Below are positions 55,051 through 64,000 of a stretch of 64,000 nucleotides of DNA, piece after piece. The stretch's first letter is position 1. Each line of letters starts with the position of its first letter. The DNA is taken from contig MKWR01000024.1 in the NCBI GenBank assembly GCA_001899855.1, forward strand, positions 18,474 to 82,473. The letters run 5' to 3'. The notes beneath the pieces were generated by a model, which had not been told where the DNA came from, made no database searches, and saw only the letters and a list, made by a program, of their open reading frames with translations. The DNA is from Lysobacterales bacterium 63-13 (GTDB taxonomy: Bacteria > Pseudomonadota > Gammaproteobacteria > Xanthomonadales > Rhodanobacteraceae). Made by a program: the position numbers and the translations under genes.

Positions 55051-56646
55051 TCAGCGAACGCCGTGCATCAGGCGCTTGAACAAAGGCGTCAGCAACAGCA
55101 CGAGGATGCCGCTGCCGATGCCGATCTTTGCCGAGAAGGCGAACAGTTCGTCGTACCTGGACAGGGCCTCGGCGACATCCAGCACCGCGCCTTCGGGAAT
55201 CTCGATCGAGGACAGCTTGCCGAGTTCGGCAGCAAGGATCTCCGAATACGAGGTACCGAGGAACCAGCCGCCCATCATCAGGCCGACGACACGCGGCACG
55301 GACAACTGGGTGACCGCCGAAAGCCCAATGGGCGACAGCATCATCTCGCCCACTTCAAGGACGAAATAGGCAAGCACGAACCACCAGATGTTGGTCAGGC
55401 CGTTGGCTTGCGGATTGCGCGCGCTCCACACCAGCACCAGGAACGACACGCCGGCGAGGATCAGCCCGTACGCTGATTTCGCCGGCTTGCTTGGATTCCA
55501 GCCGCGCTGCTCAAGACGCGGCCACAGCCATGCAAAGATCGGCGCGAGCACGAGGATGAAGAAGGCGCCAAGGAAGGTCAGCTGGCTGGCCGTCCATTCG
55601 ATGCCGAGCGCCTGGTGGTTCATCGCGCGATCCGAAAACAGCACCCACGAGCCGTAGGTCTGTTCGTAGAGCGTGAAGAAGATGAGGCAGAAGCCGATGA
55701 AGGCAAGCACGGCGAACATCTGCTCGCGCTCCACCTTGCTGCAATGCTTGAACATGAACCAGAGGATGCCGCCAAACAGGCAGACCGATACCAGGTGCAT
55801 CGACAAGACGACGGGCGTCGGCTCGAAGAAACCCGGAATGAGGACAAGGATCAGCGAATGTGCCTGGATCAGGATCCAGATCACGAACAGACCGGCGATG
55901 GCGCCGAGATAGATCAGGTGCTCGCGCGTCAGCGGCCCGAGCAGGCGCTGGCGCAATTTCCCCGGTTCGCGTGGTTCGGCGTGTCCGAGCAGATGCTTCT
56001 GGCCGTACAGGAAGTTGGCCAGACCGGCGATCATGCCGATGCCCGCTGCACCGAAGCCCCAACCCCAGCCCCAGGTCTCGCCAAGCCAGCCGCACAGCAA
56101 GGCCGACACGGTCGCGCCGATATTGATGCCGGCATAGAAGATGCTGAAACCCGAATCGCGGCGCGGATCGTTTTCCGCATAGAGCTTGCCGACGATGGTC
56201 GAGATGTTCGGCTTGAGGAAGCCGACGCCCATGATGATCAGCGCCAGCGAAAAGTAGAACACCTGCAGGGCGCCTTCATCGCGCCTGACCACGCCATCGA
56301 CCAGCGTCGCCTGATCACCCTCGATGGCCATGCCGAGATGACCGAGCACGAGCAGGATGCCGCCAAAGACGACCGCCTTGCGCATGCCGAGCCAGCGATC
56401 GGCGACCAGGCCGCCAATGACCGGCATCGCATAGACGAGGCCGCCGTAGGCACCAATCAGGTTGTAGCCGAAATCATCCGTGAACAGGTGGTACTTGATC
56501 AGGTAGAGCAGCAGCAAGGCCTTCATTCCATAGAATGAAAAACGCTCCCACATCTCGGTGAAAAAGCAGATGTAAAGGCCTTTGGGATGACCGAGGAACT
56601 CGGCGGATCGCGGGCTCGCGGACTCGACAGGCATCTCGGCTGGCAT
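55051..56646 (-). CDS. Proton-dependent oligopeptide transporter (POT/PTR family)
   Basis: 531 residues, about 12-14 helices, inner-membrane MFS-type proton symporter for di- and tripeptides. Family signatures: FFTEMWERFSFYGMKALLLL (ExxERFxYYG in helix 1), YNLIGAYGGLVYAMPVIGGL (PTR motif 1), GVGFLKPNISTIVGKLY (motif 2: G.G..KP.(I/V)...G), SGFSIFYAGINIGATVSALL (FY-x-x-IN-x-G) and a C-terminal EVGEMMLSPIGLSAVTQLSV. The start ATG 56646 or 56634 precedes the first helix. It may support use of peptides released by the secreted protease and dipeptidase in this window. Confidence 0.93.
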   Translation of the reverse strand: MPAEMPVESASPRSAEFLGHPKGLYICFFTEMWERFSFYGMKALLLLYLIKYHLFTDDFGYNLIGAYGGLVYAMPVIGGLVADRWLGMRKAVVFGGILLVLGHLGMAIEGDQATLVDGVVRRDEGALQVFYFSLALIIMGVGFLKPNISTIVGKLYAENDPRRDSGFSIFYAGINIGATVSALLCGWLGETWGWGWGFGAAGIGMIAGLANFLYGQKHLLGHAEPREPGKLRQRLLGPLTREHLIYLGAIAGLFVIWILIQAHSLILVLIPGFFEPTPVVLSMHLVSVCLFGGILWFMFKHCSKVEREQMFAVLAFIGFCLIFFTLYEQTYGSWVLFSDRAMNHQALGIEWTASQLTFLGAFFILVLAPIFAWLWPRLEQRGWNPSKPAKSAYGLILAGVSFLVLVWSARNPQANGLTNIWWFVLAYFVLEVGEMMLSPIGLSAVTQLSVPRVVGLMMGGWFLGTSYSEILAAELGKLSSIEIPEGAVLDVAEALSRYDELFAFSAKIGIGSGILVLLLTPLFKRLMHGVR

Positions 56647-56775
56647 GCGTGCTCACGACTCGGGAAGGCGGGTGATTATAGCGATCAGCGATCCCCCGCG
56701 ACTGCCACCAGCGCTTGCCCGGCACCTTCAATGCCGGCGCACGGCCCGCCTGCCGCCACCGCCCGCAGCGTCAGC

Positions 56776-58578
56776 TCAGGCGCATGGTGTCGATGCCGTT
56801 GCCTCGAATTTCCCGAGATAGCGGGCGCGCTTCTTCGCCTTGAGCATGTCCAGGTCGACCAGGATCAAGCCGTCGATGGCATTGCCGAATGTCGGGTCGA
56901 TGCCGAAACCGAGGAAACACGCGCCGCCGGGTTCGCAGAGTTCGGTGTACTGCTTGTACAGGGTTGGAATGCGCGCGCCGAGCGCATCGAGGCGGTTGCG
57001 CAGGAGCGGCATCGCGGCCTCGGCATCGAGGCCCTCGAAATCCTGCGGCAAGTCGACAAACTGGAATGGATGTGGCGCCCGCGCCAGCGTCTCGTCGTGG
57101 CCGAAATAACGGGAGTAGTAGGCGACCAGCCATTCACGCGCCTCGCGCGGCAAGTTGGCGCTGATCGATACCGGCCCGAACAGATAGCGGATTTCCGGAT
57201 GCTTGCCGAGCCAGGCACCGATGCCGAACCACAGGTAGTCAAGGCTGCGCGAACCCCAGTACCTTGGCTGCACGAAACTGCGACCCAGCTCGACGCCGCG
57301 TTCGATGCTCGGCAGCAGTCGCCCATCAAACTCGAACAAGCTGTCCGTGTACAGGCCATCCTGGCCAACGCTTTCGAGCACGCGCTTGCACGGCACGGCG
57401 CGATAGGCACCGGCGATCTCGCTGGCCTCGGCATCCCAGAGCAGGATGTGGTCGTAGTTGCTGTCGTAACGATCCGTGTCCATGCGCTTGCCGGTGCCTT
57501 CGCCGACGCGGCGAAAGGTCAGCTCGCGCAGGCGTGCAATCTCGCGCAGCAGCGCCGAGTCACTGTCCAGGCGTCCGCTGTAGATGCGTTTGCCATCGGC
57601 GGTTTCACCGAGCAGTTCAAGTTGTTCAAGACCCGCGCGGATCGCGCTGATCGATGGCCGATGCACGAGCGGTTGCATGGCCGATGCCCAGCGATCGTTG
57701 CGTCGCCCGATCGAGTAGACCGCGCGACGCACGTCGCGACTGGCCCGCTGCCGATCACCGATCCCGTCCATCAACTCGCTGACGGCGCGTGGCGCGCCGA
57801 CACGGATGACGAGGCGCTTCTCCCTGGCAAACATTTCCCGCGCCAGCAGGCTCGTGCCCAAGGGCTTGAAGAACGCCGAAACACCGTAGAACAAGGCCGA
57901 ATTGCGCCCCTCGATGCGCACCGGGACAACCGGTGCGCCGGCATTCCCGGCAAAGCGCAGGAATCCGTGCCGCCACGGTGCATCACGAATTCCCATGGCC
58001 GTCATGCGCGAGACTTCACCGGCCGGGAACACGATCACGGCTTCTTCGCGATCGAGCGCCGCACCGATCTGGCGCAGGCTGTCCGCACCGGGCTTTCCGC
58101 CGAGTATGCGCAGCGGAATGAACAGCTCGGAAAGACCCTTGAAGGCGAGCAGGAAGTCGTTGGCGACAATGCGCACATCGCGGCGCACGCTGCCGACCAG
58201 GGCCAGCAGCACCAGCGCATCCAGCGCGCCGAGTGGATGGTTGGCGACGATGACGACGCGACCACTCTCGGGGATGCGCTCACGCTCGACCTGGTCGACG
58301 AGGAAGCGGCAGTTGCGCCATTCCAGCGCCGCTTCAATCAATGCAAAACCACGCAGATGCGCATTGTCGCGGAGGAATCCATCGATAGCTTCGATGCGCG
58401 AGAGTCTCGTCAGCGAACGTACCAGGGGGCGCGCAATCGTGCCGCGACGGCCAGCGAACCAATGCGGAAAGCGCGCCTCGATCTTCGATTCGAGATTGAG
58501 CATGCCGGTGCATTCTCGGTACAGGGTGGCGCCCATCCTCGCCAGGCCAGATTGCAGCGTAATGACGATTTCCATCAC
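56776..58578 (-). CDS. olsF: OlsF-like bifunctional acyltransferase (PlsC-type plus GNAT-type), ornithine lipid synthesis
   Basis: 600 residues with two domains. The N-terminal half (about 85-290) is a PlsC-type O-acyltransferase: VVIVANHPLGALDALVLLAL (NHx4D), FIPLRILGGKPGADSLRQIG, VIVFPAGEVSRMTAMGIRDA and GFLRFAGNAGAPVVPVRIEG. The C-terminal half (about 320-590) is a GNAT/autoinducer-synthase-like N-acyltransferase of the OlsB type: RVGEGTGKRMDTDRYD, HILLWDAEASEIAGAYRAVP and EPGGACFLGFGIDPTFGNAI. OlsF of Serratia has this arrangement and makes ornithine lipid in two steps. Its use of ornithine here is by homology. It is divergent from btaA with a ~60 bp promoter space. Confidence 0.85.
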   Translation of the reverse strand: MMEIVITLQSGLARMGATLYRECTGMLNLESKIEARFPHWFAGRRGTIARPLVRSLTRLSRIEAIDGFLRDNAHLRGFALIEAALEWRNCRFLVDQVERERIPESGRVVIVANHPLGALDALVLLALVGSVRRDVRIVANDFLLAFKGLSELFIPLRILGGKPGADSLRQIGAALDREEAVIVFPAGEVSRMTAMGIRDAPWRHGFLRFAGNAGAPVVPVRIEGRNSALFYGVSAFFKPLGTSLLAREMFAREKRLVIRVGAPRAVSELMDGIGDRQRASRDVRRAVYSIGRRNDRWASAMQPLVHRPSISAIRAGLEQLELLGETADGKRIYSGRLDSDSALLREIARLRELTFRRVGEGTGKRMDTDRYDSNYDHILLWDAEASEIAGAYRAVPCKRVLESVGQDGLYTDSLFEFDGRLLPSIERGVELGRSFVQPRYWGSRSLDYLWFGIGAWLGKHPEIRYLFGPVSISANLPREAREWLVAYYSRYFGHDETLARAPHPFQFVDLPQDFEGLDAEAAMPLLRNRLDALGARIPTLYKQYTELCEPGGACFLGFGIDPTFGNAIDGLILVDLDMLKAKKRARYLGKFEATASTPCA

Positions 58579-58638
58579 ACGCCTGTCACACCGCAGCGGC
58601 AGGATGGCGCCTCGAACGCCCCGCTTCGGATTGCCGCG

Positions 58639-59850
58639 ATGCCTCTCGCCCTAGTTGCCACCCGGCCGAGTCTGCGCGATCACATCGATCGCCGGATATT
58701 CAATGCGATCTGGTCGCGCAGCCTGGTCTACAACACCTGCTGGGAAGATCCGGCCGTCGATCGGCAGGCGCTTGCACTGGGCCATGATGATGTGGTCCTG
58801 GTCATCACCAGTGCCGGCTGCAACGCGCTCGACTATGCCTTGCGCGCACCGAAACGCATTCATTGCGTCGACGCGAATCCACGCCAGAACGCCTTGCTCG
58901 AGCTGAAGATCGCGGCGATCCGCACACTCGCTTTCGAGGACTTCTTCAGGATTTTCGGCGAGGGCTATCACGAACGCTTTGAATGCCTGTACCTGGAACG
59001 CCTGCGCAGCGAGCTGTCGCCGTTCGCCCGGCAATGGTGGGATCGGCACACGCACTGGTTCACCAGTCGCCGCGGCAGCTTCTATTTCCATGGGCTCTCC
59101 GGCATCGTCGCGCGCTGCGTGCGCGGCTGGTTCAGCGCACAACCGAAGTTGCGCGCAGCCACCATCGACCTGCTCGACGCGCGCAGCCTCGACGAGCAGC
59201 GGCGCATCTACGACGAACGCGTTGCGCCGGTGCTGTGGAATCGCGCGGTCAACTGGATCATCTCGCGCCAGTTCGTCATGAACCTGCTCGGCGTGCCGCA
59301 TCCGCAGCGACGCCTGGTCGAAGCGCAACACGCCGACGGTGTGGCCGGCTTCATCCGTGAATCGGTGCAGTACGTTTTTCGCCAGTTGCCGCTGGGCAAC
59401 AACTATTTCTGGCGCGTCTACCTGACCGGCCGCTATGGCGAGGATTGCTGTCCCGAATACCTCAAGCGCGGGAACTTCGAGCGGCTCAAGGCCGGTCTCG
59501 TCGACACCATCACGGTGCACACGAACACGGTGACCGGCTTCCTGCAGCAGACCGACGAGCGCATCAGCCGCTACGTCCTCCTCGACCACATGGACTGGAT
59601 GAGTTCTTACCATCCGGAAGCGCTGCGCGAGGAGTGGGAGGCGATCCTGGATCGCGCCGCGCCGGCCGCGCGCATCCTCCTGCGCAGCGCACAGGCGCGG
59701 CCGGCCTGGCTTGACAGTCAACGAGTCGGTGCCGGGGATCGCCCGCTGCGCGAGATACTGCGCTTTCATGACGACATCGCCGACGCCCTGCAAGCGAGCG
59801 ATCGCGTGCATACCTACGCCGGCTTCGTGATCGCCGATGCGCCGGCTTGA
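58639..59850 (+). CDS. btaA: BtaA-type SAM:diacylglycerol 3-amino-3-carboxypropyltransferase (DUF3419)
   Basis: 403 residues. BtaA transfers the 3-amino-3-carboxypropyl group of SAM to diacylglycerol, giving diacylglyceryl-homoserine, the first step of betaine lipid synthesis. Blocks: IFNAIWSRSLVYNTCWEDPA, VVLVITSAGCNALDYALRAP (SAM loop), RIHCVDANPRQNALLELKIA, FRIFGEGYHERFECLYLERL and YVLLDHMDWMSSYHPEALRE; they match the DUF3419 family. ATG 58639 was taken because it starts the conserved region; a longer frame to 56587 is antisense to olsF. Its end overlaps the methyltransferase gene by 14 bp. Confidence 0.86.
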   Translation: MPLALVATRPSLRDHIDRRIFNAIWSRSLVYNTCWEDPAVDRQALALGHDDVVLVITSAGCNALDYALRAPKRIHCVDANPRQNALLELKIAAIRTLAFEDFFRIFGEGYHERFECLYLERLRSELSPFARQWWDRHTHWFTSRRGSFYFHGLSGIVARCVRGWFSAQPKLRAATIDLLDARSLDEQRRIYDERVAPVLWNRAVNWIISRQFVMNLLGVPHPQRRLVEAQHADGVAGFIRESVQYVFRQLPLGNNYFWRVYLTGRYGEDCCPEYLKRGNFERLKAGLVDTITVHTNTVTGFLQQTDERISRYVLLDHMDWMSSYHPEALREEWEAILDRAAPAARILLRSAQARPAWLDSQRVGAGDRPLREILRFHDDIADALQASDRVHTYAGFVIADAPA

Positions 59851-60568
59851 CACGCTGCGCGCGGATCTCTCGGTGCTGCGCGCAATGGCACGCGGCATGC
59901 CGAAGACACACTCGCACGCCGACGACCTGGCGGCGTTCTACGCGCCGCAGATCGAGCACTACGACCGCTTCCGCGAGCGCCTGCTGCAGGGCCGCGAACA
60001 GCTGATCTCCAAGCTGCCCCTGCCGATGCACGCGCATGTCGTCGATCTCGGCGGCGGCACGGGTCGCAACATCGAGTATTTCGGCGAGCGCGCATCACAC
60101 ATCGCGCGCTACGACGTGGTCGATCTTTGCGCGCCGATGCTCGCGCACGCGCGACAGCGCAAGCGCCGCTTCCCGCAACTGCACGCGATTCACGGCGATG
60201 CCACAATCTGGACTCCGCATGAACCGGTCGACGTGGTGATCATGTCGTATGCACTGACCATGATTCCAAACTGGCGCGCGGCCATCGTCAATGCACTGAG
60301 GATGCTCAAGCCCGGCGGTACTCTGGGCGTGGTCGATTTCTATGTCGCCGCCGAGTCGCCGCTGCCCGGCTGCAGCCGGCATTCATGGCTGACCAGGAAG
60401 TTCTGGCCAGCCTGGTTCAAGCACGATGGGGTACGCCTGGACAGCGCGCAGCTGCCAACGCTCTGCAATGTGTTGAAGACCTGCGAGTTGACCGAGGCAA
60501 GTGCCCCGGTCCCGTATCTGCCGCTCGTGCACGTGCCCTGGTATGCGTGTATCGGGCGCAAGCCATGA
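59837..60568 (+). CDS. btaB: BtaB-type SAM-dependent N-methyltransferase
   Basis: 243 residues, class I methyltransferase. In the betaine lipid pathway BtaB methylates the homoserine amino group three times to give DGTS. SAM-binding motif I is HVVDLGGGTGRNIEYFG, motif II YDVVDLCAPMLAHAR, motif III-like DVVIMSYALTMIPNW and ALRMLKPGGTLGVVDFYVA. The N-terminal AFYAPQIEHYDRFRERLLQG is typical of BtaB and related lipid methyltransferases. It overlaps btaA by 14 bp and the phosphoesterase by four bases (ATGA), so the three are made together. Confidence 0.85.
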   Translation: MRRLDTLRADLSVLRAMARGMPKTHSHADDLAAFYAPQIEHYDRFRERLLQGREQLISKLPLPMHAHVVDLGGGTGRNIEYFGERASHIARYDVVDLCAPMLAHARQRKRRFPQLHAIHGDATIWTPHEPVDVVIMSYALTMIPNWRAAIVNALRMLKPGGTLGVVDFYVAAESPLPGCSRHSWLTRKFWPAWFKHDGVRLDSAQLPTLCNVLKTCELTEASAPVPYLPLVHVPWYACIGRKP

Positions 60569-61404
60569 CGCCCCCTGCACGCGTGCGCTCGGTGTTCATT
60601 TCCGACGTCCATCTCGGTACGCGTGCTTGCCAGGCCGACAGCCTGCTCGAGTTCCTGCGCGCGTACTCCGCGGAGAACCTGTTCATGGTCGGCGATATCG
60701 TCGACTTCTGGGCGATGAAACACAAAGTGTGCTGGACGCTCGCGCAAAGCACCGTGGTGCAGAAGATCCTGCGTCGCTCACGCAACGGCGAGCGCGTGTT
60801 GTTCATCCCCGGCAACCACGACGAAGCCCTGCGCGAGCATGTCGGCATCAGCTTTGGCGATATCGCCGTGGTTCGCGAGCATGTCCATGTGCTGGCAGAT
60901 GGCAAACGTTTCCTGATCATCCACGGCGACGAGTTCGATCAGGTCACCCGCTACCACCGCTGGATCACCGTGCTTGGCGATGGGGTGTACAACGGCCTGG
61001 TTCGCGTCAACATCTGGCTGTCCTGGTTGCGGCGACGCCTTGGCATTGCCGGCTACTGGTCGCTGGCCGGCTACGCCAAGCGCAAGGTGAAGCTGGCGGC
61101 GAGTTTTGTCGGCGATTTCGAAAGCTCGGTCGCTCGCGCGGTTCGCGAGCGTGGCCTTGATGGCGTCATCTGCGGCCATATCCATGTGGCCGCGATGCGT
61201 GAAGTCGACGGCATCGACTACCTCAATTGCGGCGACTGGGTCGACAGCTGCGCGGCCATCGTCGAGCATCATGATGGCCGGCTCGAGTTGATCGAGTGGG
61301 GCAAGGATCGCATGCGGCCAATCGATGCCGAACTGGTTTCCACATTGCGCGGACTGGCAGGCGAAGCCCACGCTGCCAGGCTTGGCGAGGCCATTGAATC
61401 GTGA
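60565..61404 (+). CDS. Calcineurin-like metallophosphoesterase, LpxH/PlcP-type
   Basis: 279 residues with all five binuclear-metal motifs: SVFISDVHLGTRA, FMVGDIVDFWAM, LFIPGNHDEALR, FLIIHGDEFDQV and GVICGHIHVAAM. It is usually annotated as UDP-2,3-diacylglucosamine diphosphatase (LpxH). However, its position as the third gene of a btaA-btaB operon is that of PlcP, the LpxH-like phospholipase C of bacteria that replace phospholipids under phosphate limitation, which releases diacylglycerol for BtaA. The two roles cannot be separated from sequence alone; context favours PlcP. A canonical LpxH elsewhere in the genome would support this. Confidence 0.8.
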   Translation: MTPPARVRSVFISDVHLGTRACQADSLLEFLRAYSAENLFMVGDIVDFWAMKHKVCWTLAQSTVVQKILRRSRNGERVLFIPGNHDEALREHVGISFGDIAVVREHVHVLADGKRFLIIHGDEFDQVTRYHRWITVLGDGVYNGLVRVNIWLSWLRRRLGIAGYWSLAGYAKRKVKLAASFVGDFESSVARAVRERGLDGVICGHIHVAAMREVDGIDYLNCGDWVDSCAAIVEHHDGRLELIEWGKDRMRPIDAELVSTLRGLAGEAHAARLGEAIES

Positions 61405-61415
61405 GTCCTGCGTTC

Positions 61416-63230
61416 TCAGAACGCGGTAAGAGTGCCCAGGAATTCCTCGCCATAACGGGCCAACTTCATCTCGCCGACGCCGCTGATCGTGGCCAGTTCG
61501 GACAATGACTGCGGTTGCTCGCGCAACATCTGCAACAGGGTGGCATCGGCAAAAATCCGATAGGCTGGAACACCCTGCTCCTTGGCCAATCGGGCGCGTG
61601 TGTTGCGCAGGGATTCCCACAGCCGCGATTCATGCGGCGCAATTTCCAGCGCCTGGGTCTTGCGTTCGCTGCGCACGGTTTTTTTCTTCGCCCTGCGCTC
61701 GACCTTGTCGGCGACGTGGCGCATGCGTACCTCGACTTCGCCGCGCAGGACGGGACGACTGGCGTCAACCAGGCGCAGGGTTCCAAATCCTTCATCATCC
61801 GGAGCCAGGAAGCCTCCCGCTACAAGCTGGCGAAAGATCGCACCCCATTGTCGATCATCGAACTCGGCACCAATGCCGAACGTGCTCAGTCGATCGTGAT
61901 CGAACTTGGACACCTTTTCACCATCGATGCCCCGCAAGACATCGATCAGATGCCGGGTGCCGAAACGCTGGCCAGTGCGGTAGACGCAGGAAAGTGCCTT
62001 TTGCGCCGCCACCGTCGCATCCCAGGTCTGCGGTGGATCGAGGCAGTTGTCGCAATTTCCGCATGCGCCGGCAGGCGTCTCGCCAAAGTAGCTCAACAGC
62101 TGGCGGCGTCGGCAGCCAATGCTTTCCGCGTAGCCGATCAACGCATCAAGCTTGCTGCGCTCGACCCGCTTGCGCTCTTCCGCTGCATCGGATTTCGCGA
62201 TGAACTGCGACAAGGTGACGACATCGGCGAGGCCGTAGGTCATCCAGGCCTCGGACGGCAGGCCATCGCGGCCGGCACGCCCGGTTTCCTGGTAATAGCC
62301 TTCGAGACTCTTTGGCAGATCGAGGTGGGCGACAAAGCGCACGTCCGGCTTGTCGATGCCCATGCCAAACGCAATCGTCGCGACCATGATGATGGCGTCC
62401 TCGCTGAGGAAGCGCCGCTGGTTTTTCGCACGCGCATCGGCGCTCATGCCGGCGTGATAGGGCAAGGCAAGGAAGCCGTCTTCGGTCAGTGCGGCGGCGG
62501 TAGCATCGACCTTCGCCCGTGACAGGCAGTAGACGATGCCTGATTCATCGTGGTGGCGTGCCAGGAAATCCTTCAGCTGGCGGCGCGGATTGTCCTTCTC
62601 GACGACGCTGTAGCGGATGTTCGGCCGGTCGAAACTGGCAACGAAGCTGCGCGCCGTCTGCAGGCCCAGGCGTTCGATGATCTCCTGCCGCGTCGGCGCA
62701 TCGGCCGTCGCCGTGAGCGCGATCCGTGGCACCTGCGGAAAGCGTTCGTGCAAGATCGTCAGCTGCCGGTATTCCGGGCGGAAATCATGTCCCCATTGTG
62801 AAACGCAGTGCGCCTCGTCAATCGCGAACAGACTCACCTCGACCTGCCCCAGCAGATCGAGAAAACGTCCCGTCAGCAGACGCTCGGGCGCAACATAAAG
62901 CAGCTTCAGGTCACCGGCATGAAGCCGATGTTCAACCTTGCGCTGGGCAACGGCATCCAGACTGGAATTGAGAAAGGCGGCCTCGATACCGAGCTGATGC
63001 AGGGACTCCACCTGATCCTGCATCAAGGCAATCAGCGGCGACACGACGATCGCAGTACCCGTGCGGATCAAGGCCGGTATCTGATAGCAAAGCGATTTGC
63101 CGCCACCGGTCGGCATCAGGACAAGTGCATCGGACCCGCTGGCGACATGCTCGATGATGGTCTGTTGATCGCCACGGAACGCGGCATAGCCGAATACGGA
63201 ATTGAGTATCTGCAAAGGAGTTTCAGCCAT
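61416..63230 (-). CDS. recQ: ATP-dependent DNA helicase RecQ
   Basis: 3'-5' helicase of recombination and replication-fork repair, 604 residues (E. coli 609). Helicase motifs: [20 protein letters not shown] (motif 0), [20 protein letters not shown] (I), [18 protein letters not shown] (II with aromatic-rich loop), [14 protein letters not shown] (III), FDRPNIRY (IV), [20 protein letters not shown] (V) and [17 protein letters not shown] (VI). The zinc-binding RQC domain ([24 protein letters not shown]) and a C-terminal HRDC domain ([20 protein letters not shown]) are present. Monocistronic, convergent with the plus-strand btaAB operon. Confidence 0.97.
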   Translation of the reverse strand: MAETPLQILNSVFGYAAFRGDQQTIIEHVASGSDALVLMPTGGGKSLCYQIPALIRTGTAIVVSPLIALMQDQVESLHQLGIEAAFLNSSLDAVAQRKVEHRLHAGDLKLLYVAPERLLTGRFLDLLGQVEVSLFAIDEAHCVSQWGHDFRPEYRQLTILHERFPQVPRIALTATADAPTRQEIIERLGLQTARSFVASFDRPNIRYSVVEKDNPRRQLKDFLARHHDESGIVYCLSRAKVDATAAALTEDGFLALPYHAGMSADARAKNQRRFLSEDAIIMVATIAFGMGIDKPDVRFVAHLDLPKSLEGYYQETGRAGRDGLPSEAWMTYGLADVVTLSQFIAKSDAAEERKRVERSKLDALIGYAESIGCRRRQLLSYFGETPAGACGNCDNCLDPPQTWDATVAAQKALSCVYRTGQRFGTRHLIDVLRGIDGEKVSKFDHDRLSTFGIGAEFDDRQWGAIFRQLVAGGFLAPDDEGFGTLRLVDASRPVLRGEVEVRMRHVADKVERRAKKKTVRSERKTQALEIAPHESRLWESLRNTRARLAKEQGVPAYRIFADATLLQMLREQPQSLSELATISGVGEMKLARYGEEFLGTLTAF

Positions 63231-63343
63231 GGCGTGATGCTACCAGCTGGGGCCAGGTCTCATGGACTCCGATTGGCCGGGCGGAGCGCTTCGACGATGC
63301 CCGCGTTGCCGCTTGCTTGCAGGAAGCATCAACGCGGGCACAG

Positions 63344-63376
63344 CAAAAAGCCCCGCCCGATTTCTCGGGCAGGGCT
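63344..63376 (-). terminator. rRNA operon terminator
   Basis: On the minus strand, AGCCCTGCCCGA-GAAA-TCGGGCGGGGCT followed by TTTTT, just after 5S. A second, looser inverted repeat (GCCCGCGTTG with CAACGCGGGC, 63299-63339) lies beyond it and may act as backup. Confidence 0.92.
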
Positions 63377-63386
63377 TGGGGTAAAG

Positions 63387-63505
63387 CGCTCAGCGGTGAC
63401 CTACTCTTGCATGGCTTGAGCCACACTACCATCGGCGCAGCTGCGTTTCACTTCCGAGTTCGGGATGGGATCGGGTGGGTCCACAGCGCTATGTTCGCTG
63501 AGCAA
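63387..63505 (-). rRNA. rrf: 5S ribosomal RNA
   Basis: Minus-strand sequence with the terminal stem GCTCAGCG/CGCTGAGC, the conserved GATCCCATCCCGAACTCGG loop, GAAGTGAAACG, GCGCCGATGGTAGTG and GAGAGTAGG-like AAGAGTAGGTC. About 119 nt; ends are estimated from the closing stem. Confidence 0.95.
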
Positions 63506-63616
63506 GCGGTGGAGACAGCGCACGGGTGCGCCAGTCTCGCGTATGGTCTTGGGACGTAATAAGTCGTTTTGGCTCGAGAGTGTTCGTGAAGCTGAGGCAT
63601 TGCGAAGCAACTTGGA

Positions 63617-64000
<384 letters not shown>

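Noticed and set aside
56587..58638. Long in-frame upstream extension of btaA
   Set aside because: Antisense to olsF; family similarity begins only at the ATG at 58639.
63506..63616. tRNA in the 23S-5S spacer
   Set aside because: No cloverleaf or T-loop consensus is found in the spacer.

Overview
The window is a GC-rich chromosomal segment from a Gram-negative gammaproteobacterium, most likely of the order Xanthomonadales (Rhodanobacteraceae or Xanthomonadaceae). The supporting marks are a fused aspartate kinase/diaminopimelate decarboxylase, the MurD2-MurL route to D-glutamate in peptidoglycan, an S-adenosylhomocysteine (SAH) riboswitch before ahcY, LpoA and LptE envelope lipoproteins, and secreted proteins that end in a short D-x-I-[FY]-x-x-[GS]-F motif that I recall as common in this clade. 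The lineage is inferred from gene content only.

Layout. 1-5.5 kb: end of apt, small conserved proteins, a multi-pass GT-C-like membrane protein flanked by two diverged copies of an interspersed repeat, a secreted beta-propeller and a zinc-ribbon protein. 5.7-12 kb: glnS, a nucleoside deaminase, rlmM and a large secreted ExeM/NucH-type nuclease. 12.2-17.5 kb: rsmI, lpoA, yraN, a BON-domain lipoprotein and an FAD-linked 2-hydroxyacid dehydrogenase. 17.7-22 kb (minus strand): ribH-nusB-thiL-pgpA and a secreted zinc metalloprotease. 22.3-32.4 kb: metK, tyrA, then ahcY and metF. The methyl-cycle genes are split by a lower-GC rhs junkyard (about 24.8-29.7 kb) with three C-terminal tips, three candidate partner proteins, a ~700 bp direct repeat, IS3-type remnants and gene fragments. 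32.6-38.4 kb (minus): lysAC, a four-helix membrane protein, murL and murD2 in overlapping order, supplying meso-DAP/lysine and D-Glu-containing precursor. 38.5-48.2 kb: a copper chaperone, an enoyl-CoA isomerase, and leuS-lptE-holA-nadD (minus), the last run interrupted by a DevBCA-like ABC exporter. 48.4-55 kb (plus): a secreted amidohydrolase, a phasin, and a cupredoxin / transmembrane Ser-Thr kinase / porin operon. 55-61.4 kb: a POT peptide transporter, then a divergent lipid locus with an OlsF-type bifunctional acyltransferase opposite btaA-btaB-metallophosphoesterase. 61.4-64 kb (minus): recQ and the 3' end of an rRNA operon (23S, 5S, terminator).

The most interesting items are: (i) a compact locus that reads as a complete phosphorus-free membrane-lipid module, with ornithine lipid via OlsF, betaine lipid via BtaA/BtaB, and a metallophosphoesterase in the place where a PlcP-type phospholipase C would supply diacylglycerol; (ii) a shared C-terminal tag on three unrelated secreted proteins; (iii) a twin-hairpin repeat with compensatory base changes; (iv) a shared dyad overlapping the -10 of ahcY and metF; (v) the cupredoxin-kinase-porin operon, whose receptor kinase carries a cyclase-like middle domain; and (vi) an interspersed repeat that supplies the end of two unrelated reading frames in different frames. 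No tRNA gene or CRISPR array was seen.
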